From Candidatus Pantoea soli (GTDB taxonomy: Bacteria; Pseudomonadota; Gammaproteobacteria; Enterobacterales; Enterobacteriaceae): a stretch of DNA of 64,000 bases. The DNA lies in NCBI RefSeq assembly GCF_007833795.1, contig NZ_CP032703.1, positions 1 to 64,000 on the forward strand, given 5' to 3'. The notes under the pieces are model-generated. The model was given only the letters and a program-made list of their open reading frames with translations. It ran no database searches and was not told where the DNA came from. Below, in pieces: positions 18,794 to 27,689 of the stretch (position 1 is its first letter; each line of letters starts with the position of its first letter). The translations under genes were made by a program, and so were the position numbers.

Positions 18794-20065
18794 TCAGAAT
18801 GCTGTTTCCAGTGAATCTGTGACGCAATAGGCCTCATCCACCAGCGGCAGATAACGCCATTTATCGAAGGCTGTGCAGGGATGGGATATGCCGCAGCCCA
18901 CCCAGTCTCCCGGCGCTAAGGCGTCCTCCGGCGGCACCTGCAAATAGGCGTGCTGATCGTTGACGTCTGTAATGCGCAGATGGCGGCCATCACGCGGTGC
19001 GCTACCGTCTGCCTGCCGGATCCACAGCGGCTGCGGCAGATCCTGATCGAACGGAACGTCGCGGCGACCAAAATCCACAAAAGCGAGGCCCGCTTCCGGA
19101 CGTGAAAGCACCCGCCCCCAAATCTCCAGCGCCGGAACAAAATGGTGTTGCGCGCCGGGCTGTGCAAAAGGAGCGATGCGCGCATAGAGACCGTGATCGT
19201 GCGCCATGTACGCGCCGGAACGAATCAGCGGGGTAACGGGCAGCGGCAGCTGTGCTGCGGAGAAGCATGCCGCGACCACATCAAACCACGCGCCGCCGCC
19301 GGCGCTGAGAATGATTTCCGCGCTTCTGAACAGCTGCTTTTCTGCCAGCATCGCCGCAGTGTCGATCATCATCTGGCAATAAGCCTGTACGCGCTGCACG
19401 CCCGCCGCATCACGGGCGGCACCCAGTGCGCCTTCATAGCCCGCGACGCCAGCCAGCTGCAGCGCCGGACTGGCGTGAATCGCCTCGGCTATCTGCAATG
19501 CAGACTCGGCTGAACGGCATCCGGTACGGCCGCCGCTGACTGACATTTCCAGCAGCACGGCGATCCGTGCTCCGCCGAGATGCTGCTGCAGCAGTTTTAC
19601 TCCCTGCAGTGAATCGACATAACAGAGAAAAGCGTGGTCGGGATGCTGCTGCTGCCACGCGCCAATCCAGCGAATGCCGGCCGGATCGACCAGCTGATTT
19701 GCCAGAAACACATTGCGAATCCCCGCCTGGCGCAGCGCCCGCACCTGTGCCGGGGTGGCCGCGCACAGGCCCCAGGCACCGCCTTCACTGACAGCGCGGC
19801 GCAGAATAGCCGGTGCCATTGAGGTTTTGGCATGTGCGGCCAGGATTACGCCACGTTCCCGACAGAACGCGGCCAGTTCGCGCAGGTTATGCTCCAGCGC
19901 GGATTGTTTCATGATCATCATTGGCGAAAACACCGCGTCGCTGCTGAACACGCAGGTGCCCGTGGGCAGCGGCGTGTCGCCCGATCCGGCGACGGATTTA
20001 AAGCGTGGCGCTGGCCGGAGCGTATCCAGCTGGCCATCGGGCTGCAGGGGAAAATGAATCGACAT
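18794..20065 (-). CDS. D-threonine aldolase/D-serine dehydratase-like PLP enzyme
   Basis: A 423-residue fold-type III PLP enzyme (alanine racemase-like N-domain plus D-serine dehydratase-like C-domain). Lys80 in HAKTSMAP is the likely PLP Schiff-base lysine. The C-terminal CGISHPCTAFDKW (from residue 391) supplies the His and Cys that hold zinc in eukaryotic-type D-serine dehydratases. It is the last gene of an operon with an amino-acid ABC transporter and a RidA protein, which fits deamination of an imported D-amino acid. Aldolase versus dehydratase activity cannot be decided from sequence. Confidence 0.78.
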   Translation of the reverse strand: MSIHFPLQPDGQLDTLRPAPRFKSVAGSGDTPLPTGTCVFSSDAVFSPMMIMKQSALEHNLRELAAFCRERGVILAAHAKTSMAPAILRRAVSEGGAWGLCAATPAQVRALRQAGIRNVFLANQLVDPAGIRWIGAWQQQHPDHAFLCYVDSLQGVKLLQQHLGGARIAVLLEMSVSGGRTGCRSAESALQIAEAIHASPALQLAGVAGYEGALGAARDAAGVQRVQAYCQMMIDTAAMLAEKQLFRSAEIILSAGGGAWFDVVAACFSAAQLPLPVTPLIRSGAYMAHDHGLYARIAPFAQPGAQHHFVPALEIWGRVLSRPEAGLAFVDFGRRDVPFDQDLPQPLWIRQADGSAPRDGRHLRITDVNDQHAYLQVPPEDALAPGDWVGCGISHPCTAFDKWRYLPLVDEAYCVTDSLETAF

Positions 20066-20074
20066 CGCCGCTCC

Positions 20075-20812
20075 TTAATGTTCCAGAACCCGTGACAAAA
20101 ACTGCTGCGTGCGCGGATTTTGCGGGTGAACAAAGATCTGTTCCGGCGTGCCCTGTTCCGCAATCACACCCTGATCCATAAATACCACGCGATCGGCCGT
20201 TTTACGCGCAAACCCCATTTCATGCGTCACCACCACCATCGTCATCCCCTCCCGGGCCAGGCTGCGCATCACTTCCATGACTTCGCCAACCAGCTCCGGA
20301 TCCAGCGCGGAGGTGGCCTCGTCGAAGAACATGATGCGCGGTTCAACGGCCAGAGCCCGGGCGATAGCCACTCGCTGCTGCTGCCCGCCAGACAATTGCG
20401 CCGGATAGTGATGCGCGCGATCGGCCAGCCCCACGCGGGTCAGCGCGGCCATGCCGCGGCGGTTGGCTTCGGCTTCCGGCAGTTTTTGTGCTTTGATCAG
20501 CGCCAGCGTGACATTGCCCAGCGCCGTTTTGTGCGGAAACAGGTTGAACTGCTGGAACACCATGCCAACGTGACCGCAGATTTCAGCACTGCGCCGGCGA
20601 TCGTGCAGCGGCACGTCATTAACCCAAATCTCACCGCCGTCAGCGGTTTCCAGTCCGCTCATGATGCGCAGCACGGTACTCTTACCGGAGCCCGACGCGC
20701 CAATCAGGACCAGTACTTCACCCGGTGAGACCTCCAGGCTGATCTCTTTCAGCACCTGTGTGGCACCAAAGGATTTTGTAATCCGGCTCAGCGTAATAGC
20801 GGATTGGCTCAT
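20075..20812 (-). CDS. Polar amino acid ABC transporter ATP-binding protein
   Basis: GlnQ/HisP-type ATPase, 245 residues from ATG 20812. Walker [11 protein letters not shown]-loop FQQFNLFPH, signature LSGGQQQR, Walker [15 protein letters not shown] and the switch His in [10 protein letters not shown] are all intact. AGGAG precedes the start. The start overlaps the stop of the upstream permease by 4 bases, indicating coupled translation. Confidence 0.92.
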   Translation of the reverse strand: MSQSAITLSRITKSFGATQVLKEISLEVSPGEVLVLIGASGSGKSTVLRIMSGLETADGGEIWVNDVPLHDRRRSAEICGHVGMVFQQFNLFPHKTALGNVTLALIKAQKLPEAEANRRGMAALTRVGLADRAHHYPAQLSGGQQQRVAIARALAVEPRIMFFDEATSALDPELVGEVMEVMRSLAREGMTMVVVTHEMGFARKTADRVVFMDQGVIAEQGTPEQIFVHPQNPRTQQFLSRVLEH

Positions 20813-21456
20813 GATATCTGGCTCCTGGTGTGATGATGTTGAACCCAACGGGAAAGAGGAAAACAGATGGCAAAGTACAGCGCAGCAACCAGCGCATAAA
20901 TCACCACCGGCTGGCCAATGCGATCCACGATCGCCTGGCCCTGATGCATCAGTTCGGACATACCGATCATGCTGACAATCGACGTATCTTTAATCAGTGA
21001 CAAATATTGCCCTGCCAGCGGTGGCAGGACGATGCCGCGCGTCTGCGGCAATATTACGTTCAGGAAGGTCTGACGCTTTGACAGCCCCAGAATCCAGGAG
21101 ACTTCCCACTGACCTTTTGGCACGGACTCAATGCCAGCGCGGAACACTTCAGCGATATACGCGCCCTGGTAGATGCTCAGTCCAAGAATGCCCGCCGCGA
21201 ACAGATTGATCTCATAACCAAAGTAAGCCACGCCAAAATAGATAAACATCAGCGTGATCAGCACCGGCGTGCCACGGAACAATTCGGTGTAGAGCACGGC
21301 GATCGGTTTTAACACCGGCAGCCGGCTGGTGCGCAGTATCGCAGCCAGCAAACCCAGCAGCGTGCTGCCGGCGATTGCGGCTACCGAGAGCAGCAGCGTC
21401 ACACCCAGCCCTTTCAGCAGGATGGGCAGTGCGCTGACAATCAGATCATTCATCAT
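20809..21456 (-). CDS. Amino acid ABC transporter permease (HisM-type)
   Basis: A 215-residue inner-membrane permease with the EAA-loop region [25 protein letters not shown] and about five hydrophobic segments. It overlaps its neighbours by 4 bases on both sides (20809-20812 and 21453-21456) and pairs with the second permease. Confidence 0.9.
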   Translation of the reverse strand: MMNDLIVSALPILLKGLGVTLLLSVAAIAGSTLLGLLAAILRTSRLPVLKPIAVLYTELFRGTPVLITLMFIYFGVAYFGYEINLFAAGILGLSIYQGAYIAEVFRAGIESVPKGQWEVSWILGLSKRQTFLNVILPQTRGIVLPPLAGQYLSLIKDTSIVSMIGMSELMHQGQAIVDRIGQPVVIYALVAALYFAICFPLSRWVQHHHTRSQIS

Positions 21457-22187
21457 GCATTCTCCCGTTTCGCAGCATTAATCAGCCATTTTCCGGCCCA
21501 GCCCCAGGCGGACTTTTTTACGGGCGTCACCAGCGGCGGATGGAACATCCGACGTCCTGCCACGTTACCCAGCCAGGAGAACAGATTGCTCAGCAGCAGA
21601 TACACCAGCGCCACGATGCTTAAGGTCTGGATATAGAGCAGCGTACGCGCGTTAATTATCGTTGCTGTGCCGGTCAGTTCTGGCAGCGCAATCGCAGAGA
21701 GCAGGGAGGTGCCCAGCAGCAGCTGAATCAGGTTATTGATGATGGCGGGCCACACCGCGCGGGCCGCCTGCGGCAGCACGACGTTGAAAAAAATCTGGCT
21801 CCGCGGCATCCCCAGAATCCAGGCGGCTTCCAGCTGGCCTTTGGGCACCGACTGAATGCCGGCGCGAAAGGTTTCCGACAGATAGGCCCCTACGTTGATC
21901 CCCAGCGCCAGAATGCCGGCCGTAAAGGCACTCATGGTGATACCGAGTGAGGGCAGTCCAAAGAAGATGATGAAAATCTGCAACAGCACCGGAGTATTGC
22001 GGATAAATTCCACATACCCGTGACTGATCCAGCGTAGCGGCGCCAGCGGAGAGGCTTTGGCCAGCGCGGAGAGCAGACCCAGCGCGACGGCCAGCACAAA
22101 CGCCAGCAGCGTCACCTGCAGCGTCAGCCACGCGGCATCAAGAAAGGTTCCGGCATAGCGCCACAGGGTGAGCCATTGGTAATTCAT
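21453..22187 (-). CDS. Amino acid ABC transporter permease (HisQ-type)
   Basis: A 244-residue permease with AGIQSVPKGQLEAAWILGMPRSQIF as EAA loop and about five membrane segments. GAGTCACACC precedes the ATG. The two paralogous permeases would form a heterodimeric channel with the ATPase at 20075. Confidence 0.9.
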   Translation of the reverse strand: MNYQWLTLWRYAGTFLDAAWLTLQVTLLAFVLAVALGLLSALAKASPLAPLRWISHGYVEFIRNTPVLLQIFIIFFGLPSLGITMSAFTAGILALGINVGAYLSETFRAGIQSVPKGQLEAAWILGMPRSQIFFNVVLPQAARAVWPAIINNLIQLLLGTSLLSAIALPELTGTATIINARTLLYIQTLSIVALVYLLLSNLFSWLGNVAGRRMFHPPLVTPVKKSAWGWAGKWLINAAKRENA

Positions 22188-22236
22188 GGTGTGACTCCTT
22201 CAGGCGGCGCAGGGCAGAGACCCGCGCCGCAGACGA

Positions 22237-23073
22237 TCAATATTGCGGATTGAGCGGATAGCGCGGTTTGCTGCCAAACCATTTCTCATACAGCTGTGCG
22301 TTCTGACCAGAAGCGTTAATTTCAAACAGGAATTCATTGAGGTAGTTGGTCCAGACCTGATCGCCCTGTTTGACGCCAAACGCGTTGTACTCCAGTGGCA
22401 CCAGCGCTTCATTGGTTACGGTGAGGGAAGGATCCAGCTTCGCCTGATACGCGAGGAAGTTATTATCTTCGATCATTGCATCCGCCTGGCCCTGTTTCAC
22501 CGCGAGGATGGCCGCCTGTGACGAGTCATATTCCTGAATCTTTACGTCGATACCGAGGTTGCGCACTTCATCACCGTTCGTGGAACCTTTGACGGTGGCA
22601 ATGGTTTTACCGGCCATATCGTGCGCTGACTGAATACCGCTGTTTTTGCGCACCAGCATGGCTTCACTGGCAACCACATAAGGCTGGGTAAAGCCAATCT
22701 CTTTGGCGCGTTCAAGGTTACGGGTGAAATTACAGAACACCACATCCACCTTGTTGGTTTGCAGATTAGGGATGCGGTTAGCGCTGGTGGTGTTTACCAT
22801 CTCCAGCTTCACCCCCATCTCTTTTGCCAGGGCTTTCGCCAGATCAACGTCATAACCATCCGGGTTGCCGTCTTTATCGTAAAAACCAAACGGCGCAAAG
22901 CTCAGACAGTCACCAACGCGCAGCGTGCCGCGTTGTAATACAGTCTGTAACGTGGATTGCGGCGCGGCGCCGGGCGCTGTTTTTTCATCAGCAGGTGTGC
23001 AGCCAGCCAGCGCCAGCAATACCAGCGCGCCTGCCATAGCCTGAGCGCTTATTTTCAGCGATGTTGCGATCAT
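22237..23073 (-). CDS. Amino acid ABC transporter lipoprotein binding protein
   Basis: A 278-residue family 3 binding protein. It has a lipobox LALAGC with Cys25 as the lipid-modified residue, which is less common than a soluble periplasmic form in Gram-negative bacteria. GTLRVGDCLSFAPFGFYDKDGNPDGYDVDLAKALAKEMG is shortened here to its recognisable parts: RVGDCLSFAPFGF and GYDVDLAKALA. The ligand is probably an amino acid delivered to the operon's PLP enzyme. Confidence 0.88.
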   Translation of the reverse strand: MIATSLKISAQAMAGALVLLALAGCTPADEKTAPGAAPQSTLQTVLQRGTLRVGDCLSFAPFGFYDKDGNPDGYDVDLAKALAKEMGVKLEMVNTTSANRIPNLQTNKVDVVFCNFTRNLERAKEIGFTQPYVVASEAMLVRKNSGIQSAHDMAGKTIATVKGSTNGDEVRNLGIDVKIQEYDSSQAAILAVKQGQADAMIEDNNFLAYQAKLDPSLTVTNEALVPLEYNAFGVKQGDQVWTNYLNEFLFEINASGQNAQLYEKWFGSKPRYPLNPQY

Positions 23074-23213
23074 TTTTATGCTCTCTTATAAAATGGAAAC
23101 GACACGAGATGTCACTGCTATTTCACAGCAAACTGAAATGCATAATTAAATCAAAGACGGCCCTGGTGCTGACGAAGAAATATAAAGGCGTCAGGCAGTA
23201 TTCATTGTGATGA

Positions 23214-23606
23214 TTATTTTCGGTCGGCACGGAAACATTTCATATCCACTTCGACTTTGCAGTCGACGACCAGATCCTGCACGCTACAAATGCGCGCGGG
23301 CGGATGGCCATGAAATATTTCACTGAATACTTTGTTAAACGAACTGAAATAGCGCGCATCCGTCAGCACGGCGGTGACGTGGACGACATCTTCAACGCGA
23401 TACCCCGCTTCACGCATGATGGCCAGGCAGTTATCAAACGCCAGCTGTGTCTGTTCAATAATGCCACCTTCCACCACCTCACCGTCGCGCATTGGCGTCT
23501 GGCCTGAAATATAAAGCCAGCCATCCGCTTCAACCGCACGCGAAAAGGGCAGTTTCTGGCCGCCAGTGCCGGTACCGCCTTCACTGCCATAACGTCGGAT
23601 TGTCAT
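23214..23606 (-). CDS. RidA/YjgF/UK114-family enamine/imine deaminase
   Basis: A 130-residue RidA-type protein that would hydrolyse reactive enamine or imine products of PLP-dependent dehydratases to keto acid and ammonia. The start at 23606 (MTIRRYGSE) has GGGAG upstream; a longer frame to 23687 adds unrelated residues. ISGQTP and the C-terminal Arg-Ile-Cys segment (PPARICSVQDL) match the active-site region. As first gene of the operon it complements the PLP deaminase at its end. Confidence 0.88.
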   Translation of the reverse strand: MTIRRYGSEGGTGTGGQKLPFSRAVEADGWLYISGQTPMRDGEVVEGGIIEQTQLAFDNCLAIMREAGYRVEDVVHVTAVLTDARYFSSFNKVFSEIFHGHPPARICSVQDLVVDCKVEVDMKCFRADRK

Positions 23607-23635
23607 GCTGCCTGTTCTCCCTGCTTTTTGAAATT

Positions 23636-23651
23636 GTCTGATATACCAGAC
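23636..23651. promoter_or_regulatory. Candidate IclR operator
   Basis: GTCTGATATACCAGAC is palindromic except for one purine/pyrimidine pair, and lies 30 bp upstream of the ridA-like start between it and the divergent IclR gene. The rest of the gap 23607-23984 is AT-rich with no gene visible. Confidence 0.4.
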
Positions 23652-23984
23652 TTGTATCCGCAATACCGGATAGGGCAAGATTTGCACAGTCGATTTATTT
23701 TTGCAATATGGTCAGGGCGATTAAATTTTTTATGCTGCTGTCGCGATCGCAAAATAGTTTTTAGATGTGCATTTTTAATAACTCAAAATGTGAGTTCCGT
23801 CGGCCTTTTAATGATTTCATGAAAACCATTGCGCCATAATGAGGCCCCGAATTGGCACAGGCATTATTTAACATGGCAAATGACTTTTTTATTTAATCAG
23901 TGATAGGCAATAGAAGCGGGCGGTGTATGATGCTTTTCTTTTCAGGCGTCACTGATTCGCTTCACTGTAACGGGGAGAAAAGCT

Positions 23985-24737
23985 ATGCCGGATGAAAAAA
24001 CTTCGCGCGCGCGCGGCGTTGACCGGGTTATTGAGATTTTTCGTCAGCTGCATATTGCGCGTCAGCCGATGGCAATGCGCGATTTGATCGAGGCCACAGG
24101 GGCACCGCGCTCCAGCATCTATGAACTGGTCAGTTTGTTAAGTGAGGCTGGACTGGTTGAACTGGATGCAGAAGGCGCGGTGTTTTTTGGCCGGGAAATG
24201 CACTATTACGGTGCGGATTACATGGCGCATAACGATCTGATTCGGCGCGCGCATCAGCTAATGGTGGAAATCGTCGCGCGGCACGGCGAAACGGTGCAGC
24301 TGTGCATGCTGGAAGGTAACAAGTACACGGTGGTGCTCTCAGAGAGTAATGCGCATCCGTTCAAAATTACCTCTGACATCGGCGTGCGGGTGCCGATTAC
24401 CTGGACGGCGACCGGACGACTGCTGCTCAGCAACTGGTCCGATCGGGCTATTCTTGAGCTGATCCCGGAAGAAGATTATCGGCTCGCCAGCGGCAGGATC
24501 CTCGACAAGCAGACGTTTCTGGACGAAATTCACCGTGCCGGAGAGCTGGGATACTGCATGACGGAAGGGTTATCGGAAAGTTTTACCTGCTGCATGGCCG
24601 CGCCGATTCGTTCGCGCAACGGGCAGGCGGTGGCAGCGCTCTGTTTTATGGTGAGCCGCGACACCCCGGAGGCGCGACGGCAAATGCTGCTGCAGGAGCT
24701 GATTACGTCGGGACAGAAACTGTCAGATTTTACCTGA
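23985..24737 (+). CDS. IclR-family regulator of the amino-acid operon
   Basis: 250 residues: an N-terminal winged helix (VIEIFRQLHIARQPMAMRDLIEATGAP region, residues about 10-65) and an IclR effector domain ending in QAVAALCFMVSRD. GGGGAG precedes the ATG. It is divergent from the RidA-ABC-PLP operon, 378 bp away, and is its likely local regulator. The inducer is unknown. Confidence 0.85.
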   Translation: MPDEKTSRARGVDRVIEIFRQLHIARQPMAMRDLIEATGAPRSSIYELVSLLSEAGLVELDAEGAVFFGREMHYYGADYMAHNDLIRRAHQLMVEIVARHGETVQLCMLEGNKYTVVLSESNAHPFKITSDIGVRVPITWTATGRLLLSNWSDRAILELIPEEDYRLASGRILDKQTFLDEIHRAGELGYCMTEGLSESFTCCMAAPIRSRNGQAVAALCFMVSRDTPEARRQMLLQELITSGQKLSDFT

Positions 24738-24843
24738 GTAGCGGGAACTGGTTTTGTTGCGCGTGACAAACGGCAGCGCGAACACCGGGGAATGTCTGCC
24801 AGTTCGTTTATTTTTCATCAGTTAAGGTTGTGTTAAGCTAATT

Positions 24844-24862
24844 AATAATAATAACTATTCTT
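24844..24862. promoter_or_regulatory. Possible Fur box
   Basis: A 19-bp AT-rich stretch matching about 13 of 19 positions of the Fur consensus, 20 bp before the start of a metal-type binding protein. The low complexity of the stretch makes chance similarity possible. Confidence 0.3.
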
Positions 24863-24882
24863 CTTTAGCATGGAGTTCTGGC

Positions 24883-25989
24883 ATGAAAACGCGCCTGTTA
24901 CTGGCAATGGGTTTACTGGTTTCCACTGCGGCAGCGGCCACCACCTATCCGCTGACCGTCACTGACATGGACGGTCACACGCAGACCATTAAGCAGGAGC
25001 CGCAGCACATCATCCTGCAGGATGGCCGGGATGTTTTAACACTGGCGTTGCTCGATCGTGATAACCCGTTCCAGCGTGTTGTCGCGTGGAATAACCTGCC
25101 GAAAAAGCAGGACACCCAGACCTGGGAAATGCTGAAAAATCGCTGGCCGCAGGCCAGTCGCATCGTGGATATGGGCTTTAGCGATCAGGGACAGGTTAAT
25201 CTTGAAAGCGTGCTGGCACAGAAACCTGACCTGATGATTGCGCAGCTGCGCGCAAAACCGGCGCTGCAGCAGTCCGGCGTGCTGAATACCTTATCCAGCC
25301 TGCATATCCCGGTGGTTTTCCTTGATTACGAACTGAATCCGGCTAAAAACACCGCATCCAGCGTCACCCTGCTGGGCAAAGTGCTTAACCGTGAAAGCGA
25401 AGCCAAAGCCTATACCGATTTTTATCAGCAGCAGTTTGCCCGTATCACGCAAACGGTGGCCACGGTGCCGCATAAACCCACCGTGTTTATTGAACCGATT
25501 GCCGGGAACAGCGATAACTGCTGTTTCACCCACAGCCATAATGGCTGGGGCGGTCTGGTTGAAGCGGTCGGCGGTAAAAATATTGGCTCAGCGCTGCTGC
25601 CGGGCAGTTCGGGCTTTGTGGCGCTGGAGAAAATCATTGCCATGAAACCGGACGTTTATATCATGACCGGATCAAAGCGCCCGAACGGCAACGTGCTGCC
25701 GTTTGGTTATAACGTCGGGCCGGAGAGCGTGAAGCCCGTCTTCCGCACGCTGCTGCAGCGTACCGGGCTGGCGCAGATCGAACCGGTGAAAGCGGGAAGG
25801 GCGTATGGCGTTTATCACCACTTCTATAATCACCCTTACAACATCATTGGTATGGAAATTCTGGCCAAAGACCTGTATCCGCAACAGTTTGCCGATCTCA
25901 AGCCGGTAGCGGATTTCCACACCATTATCAAAAAATTCACCAAATTGCCGGATCAGCCGATCGAACTCAGCTACCCGGACAATCAGTAA
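24883..25989 (+). CDS. FecB/BtuF-type ABC substrate-binding protein
   Basis: A 368-residue cluster-A (helical backbone) binding protein for iron-siderophore, haem or cobalamin-type ligands. Signal peptide to about residue 19 (LLVSTAAAATT). YPLTVTDMDGHTQTI and QKPDLMIAQL, VFIEP and GGKNIG are typical of the family. GGAG precedes the ATG. No permease or ATPase lies beside it, so it is an orphan binding protein that would need a chromosomal partner. A CCFTHSHNGWGG segment is unusual and might contact metal. Confidence 0.78.
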   Translation: MKTRLLLAMGLLVSTAAAATTYPLTVTDMDGHTQTIKQEPQHIILQDGRDVLTLALLDRDNPFQRVVAWNNLPKKQDTQTWEMLKNRWPQASRIVDMGFSDQGQVNLESVLAQKPDLMIAQLRAKPALQQSGVLNTLSSLHIPVVFLDYELNPAKNTASSVTLLGKVLNRESEAKAYTDFYQQQFARITQTVATVPHKPTVFIEPIAGNSDNCCFTHSHNGWGGLVEAVGGKNIGSALLPGSSGFVALEKIIAMKPDVYIMTGSKRPNGNVLPFGYNVGPESVKPVFRTLLQRTGLAQIEPVKAGRAYGVYHHFYNHPYNIIGMEILAKDLYPQQFADLKPVADFHTIIKKFTKLPDQPIELSYPDNQ

Positions 25990-26276
25990 TCCCCTGCGGC
26001 GGGCTAGCCGGCCCGCCTGCACACCCCGCAGCCTTAACCGTTTTTTTCTGCGATCCCTGCTTACGCTGTTTGCCATCAGATGGCCTATACTGCCTGCTGA
26101 CATTGACCCGGTCTGCAGCGCCCGCTGCGGCTGGCGCAAAAATGGACTGGAAAGCTCTGAAAGCGGTTAACAAACTCATTATTCACATTCTCATTAATCC
26201 ACACCGCGAGTAAGCTCTGAAGAAATCTTTTTTCAGCGCCGGATGGATGACCGGCGAACCGATACGGGAGAGCATG

Positions 26277-27098
26277 ATGGCAGTAAAAATGATTGCGGTG
26301 GATATGGATGGAACATTTCTCGATGACAATAAGCAGTACAACGTGCAGCGTTTTTCGCGCCAGTACGCGCTGCTGAAAGAGAAAGGTATCCGCTTTGTGG
26401 TCGCCAGCGGCAATCAGTATTACCAGTTACAGCACTACTTCCCGGACATTAAGGATGAGATCGCCTTTGTGGCGGAAAACGGTGCCTGGGTATCAGACAG
26501 TAACGAAGAAATTTTCTGCGGTGAACTGGCACCTGAGCGGGTACATCAGGTGCTCGATATCCTGGCAAAAGAACCCGATATCAGCGTTGTGGTGTGTGGC
26601 CGTAATGGCGCGTATGTCCACAGCACGATGTCGGATGATGTCATGGCGATGCTGGCAAACCACTATCGCCGGCTGGAAAAGCGCGACAACCTATACGATA
26701 TCGATGACACCATTTTTAAATTCTCTCTGAACCTGGCCCACGAAGATGTGGATGCGCTGCTGGCTCGCCTGCACAGCGAACTGAGCGCGGTTGAAAATAT
26801 TATGCAGCCGGTTTCCAGCGGCTTTGGTTTTGTCGATCTGATTATTCCGGGCTGCCACAAGGCACACGGGATTGCGCTGTTGCAGGAGAAGTGGGGCATC
26901 GACGATTGTGAAGTGCTGGCGATTGGTGACAGCGCGAATGATATCGAAATGCTGCGTCAGGCCTGCTACAGCTTTGCGATGGCGAACGCCGCGGCACCGG
27001 TCAACGCTGTCGCACGCTATAAAACGGAAAGCAACAACGACGAAGGGGCGCTCAACGTGATTGCCCGTCTGCTGGCGCGGGAAACGCCATTTAACTGA
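26277..27098 (+). CDS. supH: HAD-superfamily sugar phosphatase, SupH/YbiV-like
   Basis: A 273-residue Cof-type phosphatase very like E. coli YbiV/SupH (271 residues): nucleophile motif DMDGTFLDD (Asp9, Asp11), FVVASGNQYYQL, EIAFVAENGAW, IDDTIFKFSLNL, SSGFGFVDLIIPG and the Mg-binding GDSANDIEML. Start 26277 has GGGAG 6 bases upstream; frames extend to 26247 without support. It dephosphorylates sugar phosphates in the cytosol. Single gene with no clear operon partner. Confidence 0.9.
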   Translation: MAVKMIAVDMDGTFLDDNKQYNVQRFSRQYALLKEKGIRFVVASGNQYYQLQHYFPDIKDEIAFVAENGAWVSDSNEEIFCGELAPERVHQVLDILAKEPDISVVVCGRNGAYVHSTMSDDVMAMLANHYRRLEKRDNLYDIDDTIFKFSLNLAHEDVDALLARLHSELSAVENIMQPVSSGFGFVDLIIPGCHKAHGIALLQEKWGIDDCEVLAIGDSANDIEMLRQACYSFAMANAAAPVNAVARYKTESNNDEGALNVIARLLARETPFN

Positions 27099-27161
27099 TT
27101 CTCCGCCCGGCTCCGTGCCGCTGCGTGCTGATGCCTGCAGCGGCTAAAGATAATCGGGTGC

Positions 27162-27578
27162 TCACTCTGCCTCTGATTGTGCCGTCTCGCCAGCCGCCTC
27201 GTGCGCCTGGCGATAATGGGCTTCCATTGCGTCAAGCGCAGCCTGATTATCCAGTCCCCATTGATACATCTGCTCAACAGGTGCGGCAAAGGTCATGCCC
27301 AGTTCAGTCAGCCGGTAATCCACTTTCGGTGGCACCACCGCATAGACATGCCGCACGATCAGCCCGCGCTGCTCCAGCGCTTTTAAAGTCTGAAACAGCA
27401 TTTTTTTCGAAATGCCCTGCAGGCTGCGCTGCAGCTCACCGGTACGTGCACGGTGGCCTGGCCAGTGATAGAGCGCGTGCAGCACCATCGTGCTCCACTT
27501 CACCGAAAACAGTTCCATCAAACGGCGCGGTGGGGAATCCGCATAAAAAAACAGTTTACCGTCAACCCAGGCTGGCAT
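27162..27578 (-). CDS. HxlR-family winged-helix regulator
   Basis: 138 residues with the HxlR layout: FSVKWSTMVLHAL helix, LQRSLQGISKKMLFQTLKALEQRGLIVR recognition region, then the beta wing VPPKVDYRLTELG. The N-terminus lacks the Cys found in redox-sensing HxlR members. GGGAG is 7 bases before the start. It is divergent from an aldehyde/alcohol dehydrogenase gene that it probably controls. Confidence 0.88.
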   Translation of the reverse strand: MPAWVDGKLFFYADSPPRRLMELFSVKWSTMVLHALYHWPGHRARTGELQRSLQGISKKMLFQTLKALEQRGLIVRHVYAVVPPKVDYRLTELGMTFAAPVEQMYQWGLDNQAALDAMEAHYRQAHEAAGETAQSEAE

Positions 27579-27594
27579 GGTGATCTCCCGTATA

Positions 27595-27616
27595 TGGTTA
27601 CCAAATGGTGACTACT
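27595..27616. promoter_or_regulatory. Candidate HxlR operator
   Basis: Direct repeats TGGTTACCAAA and TGGTGACTACT with an 11-bp period lie 17 bp upstream of the HxlR start, in the divergent promoter region. A TATAGT -10-like box at 27640-27645 could serve the dehydrogenase gene. Confidence 0.35.
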
Positions 27617-27689
27617 TTCATTCTTGCTCCACGTTCACTATAGTCTGCCGCCTTTAGATTGTTCAGACCAGTATAAAACCGGAGGCGCT

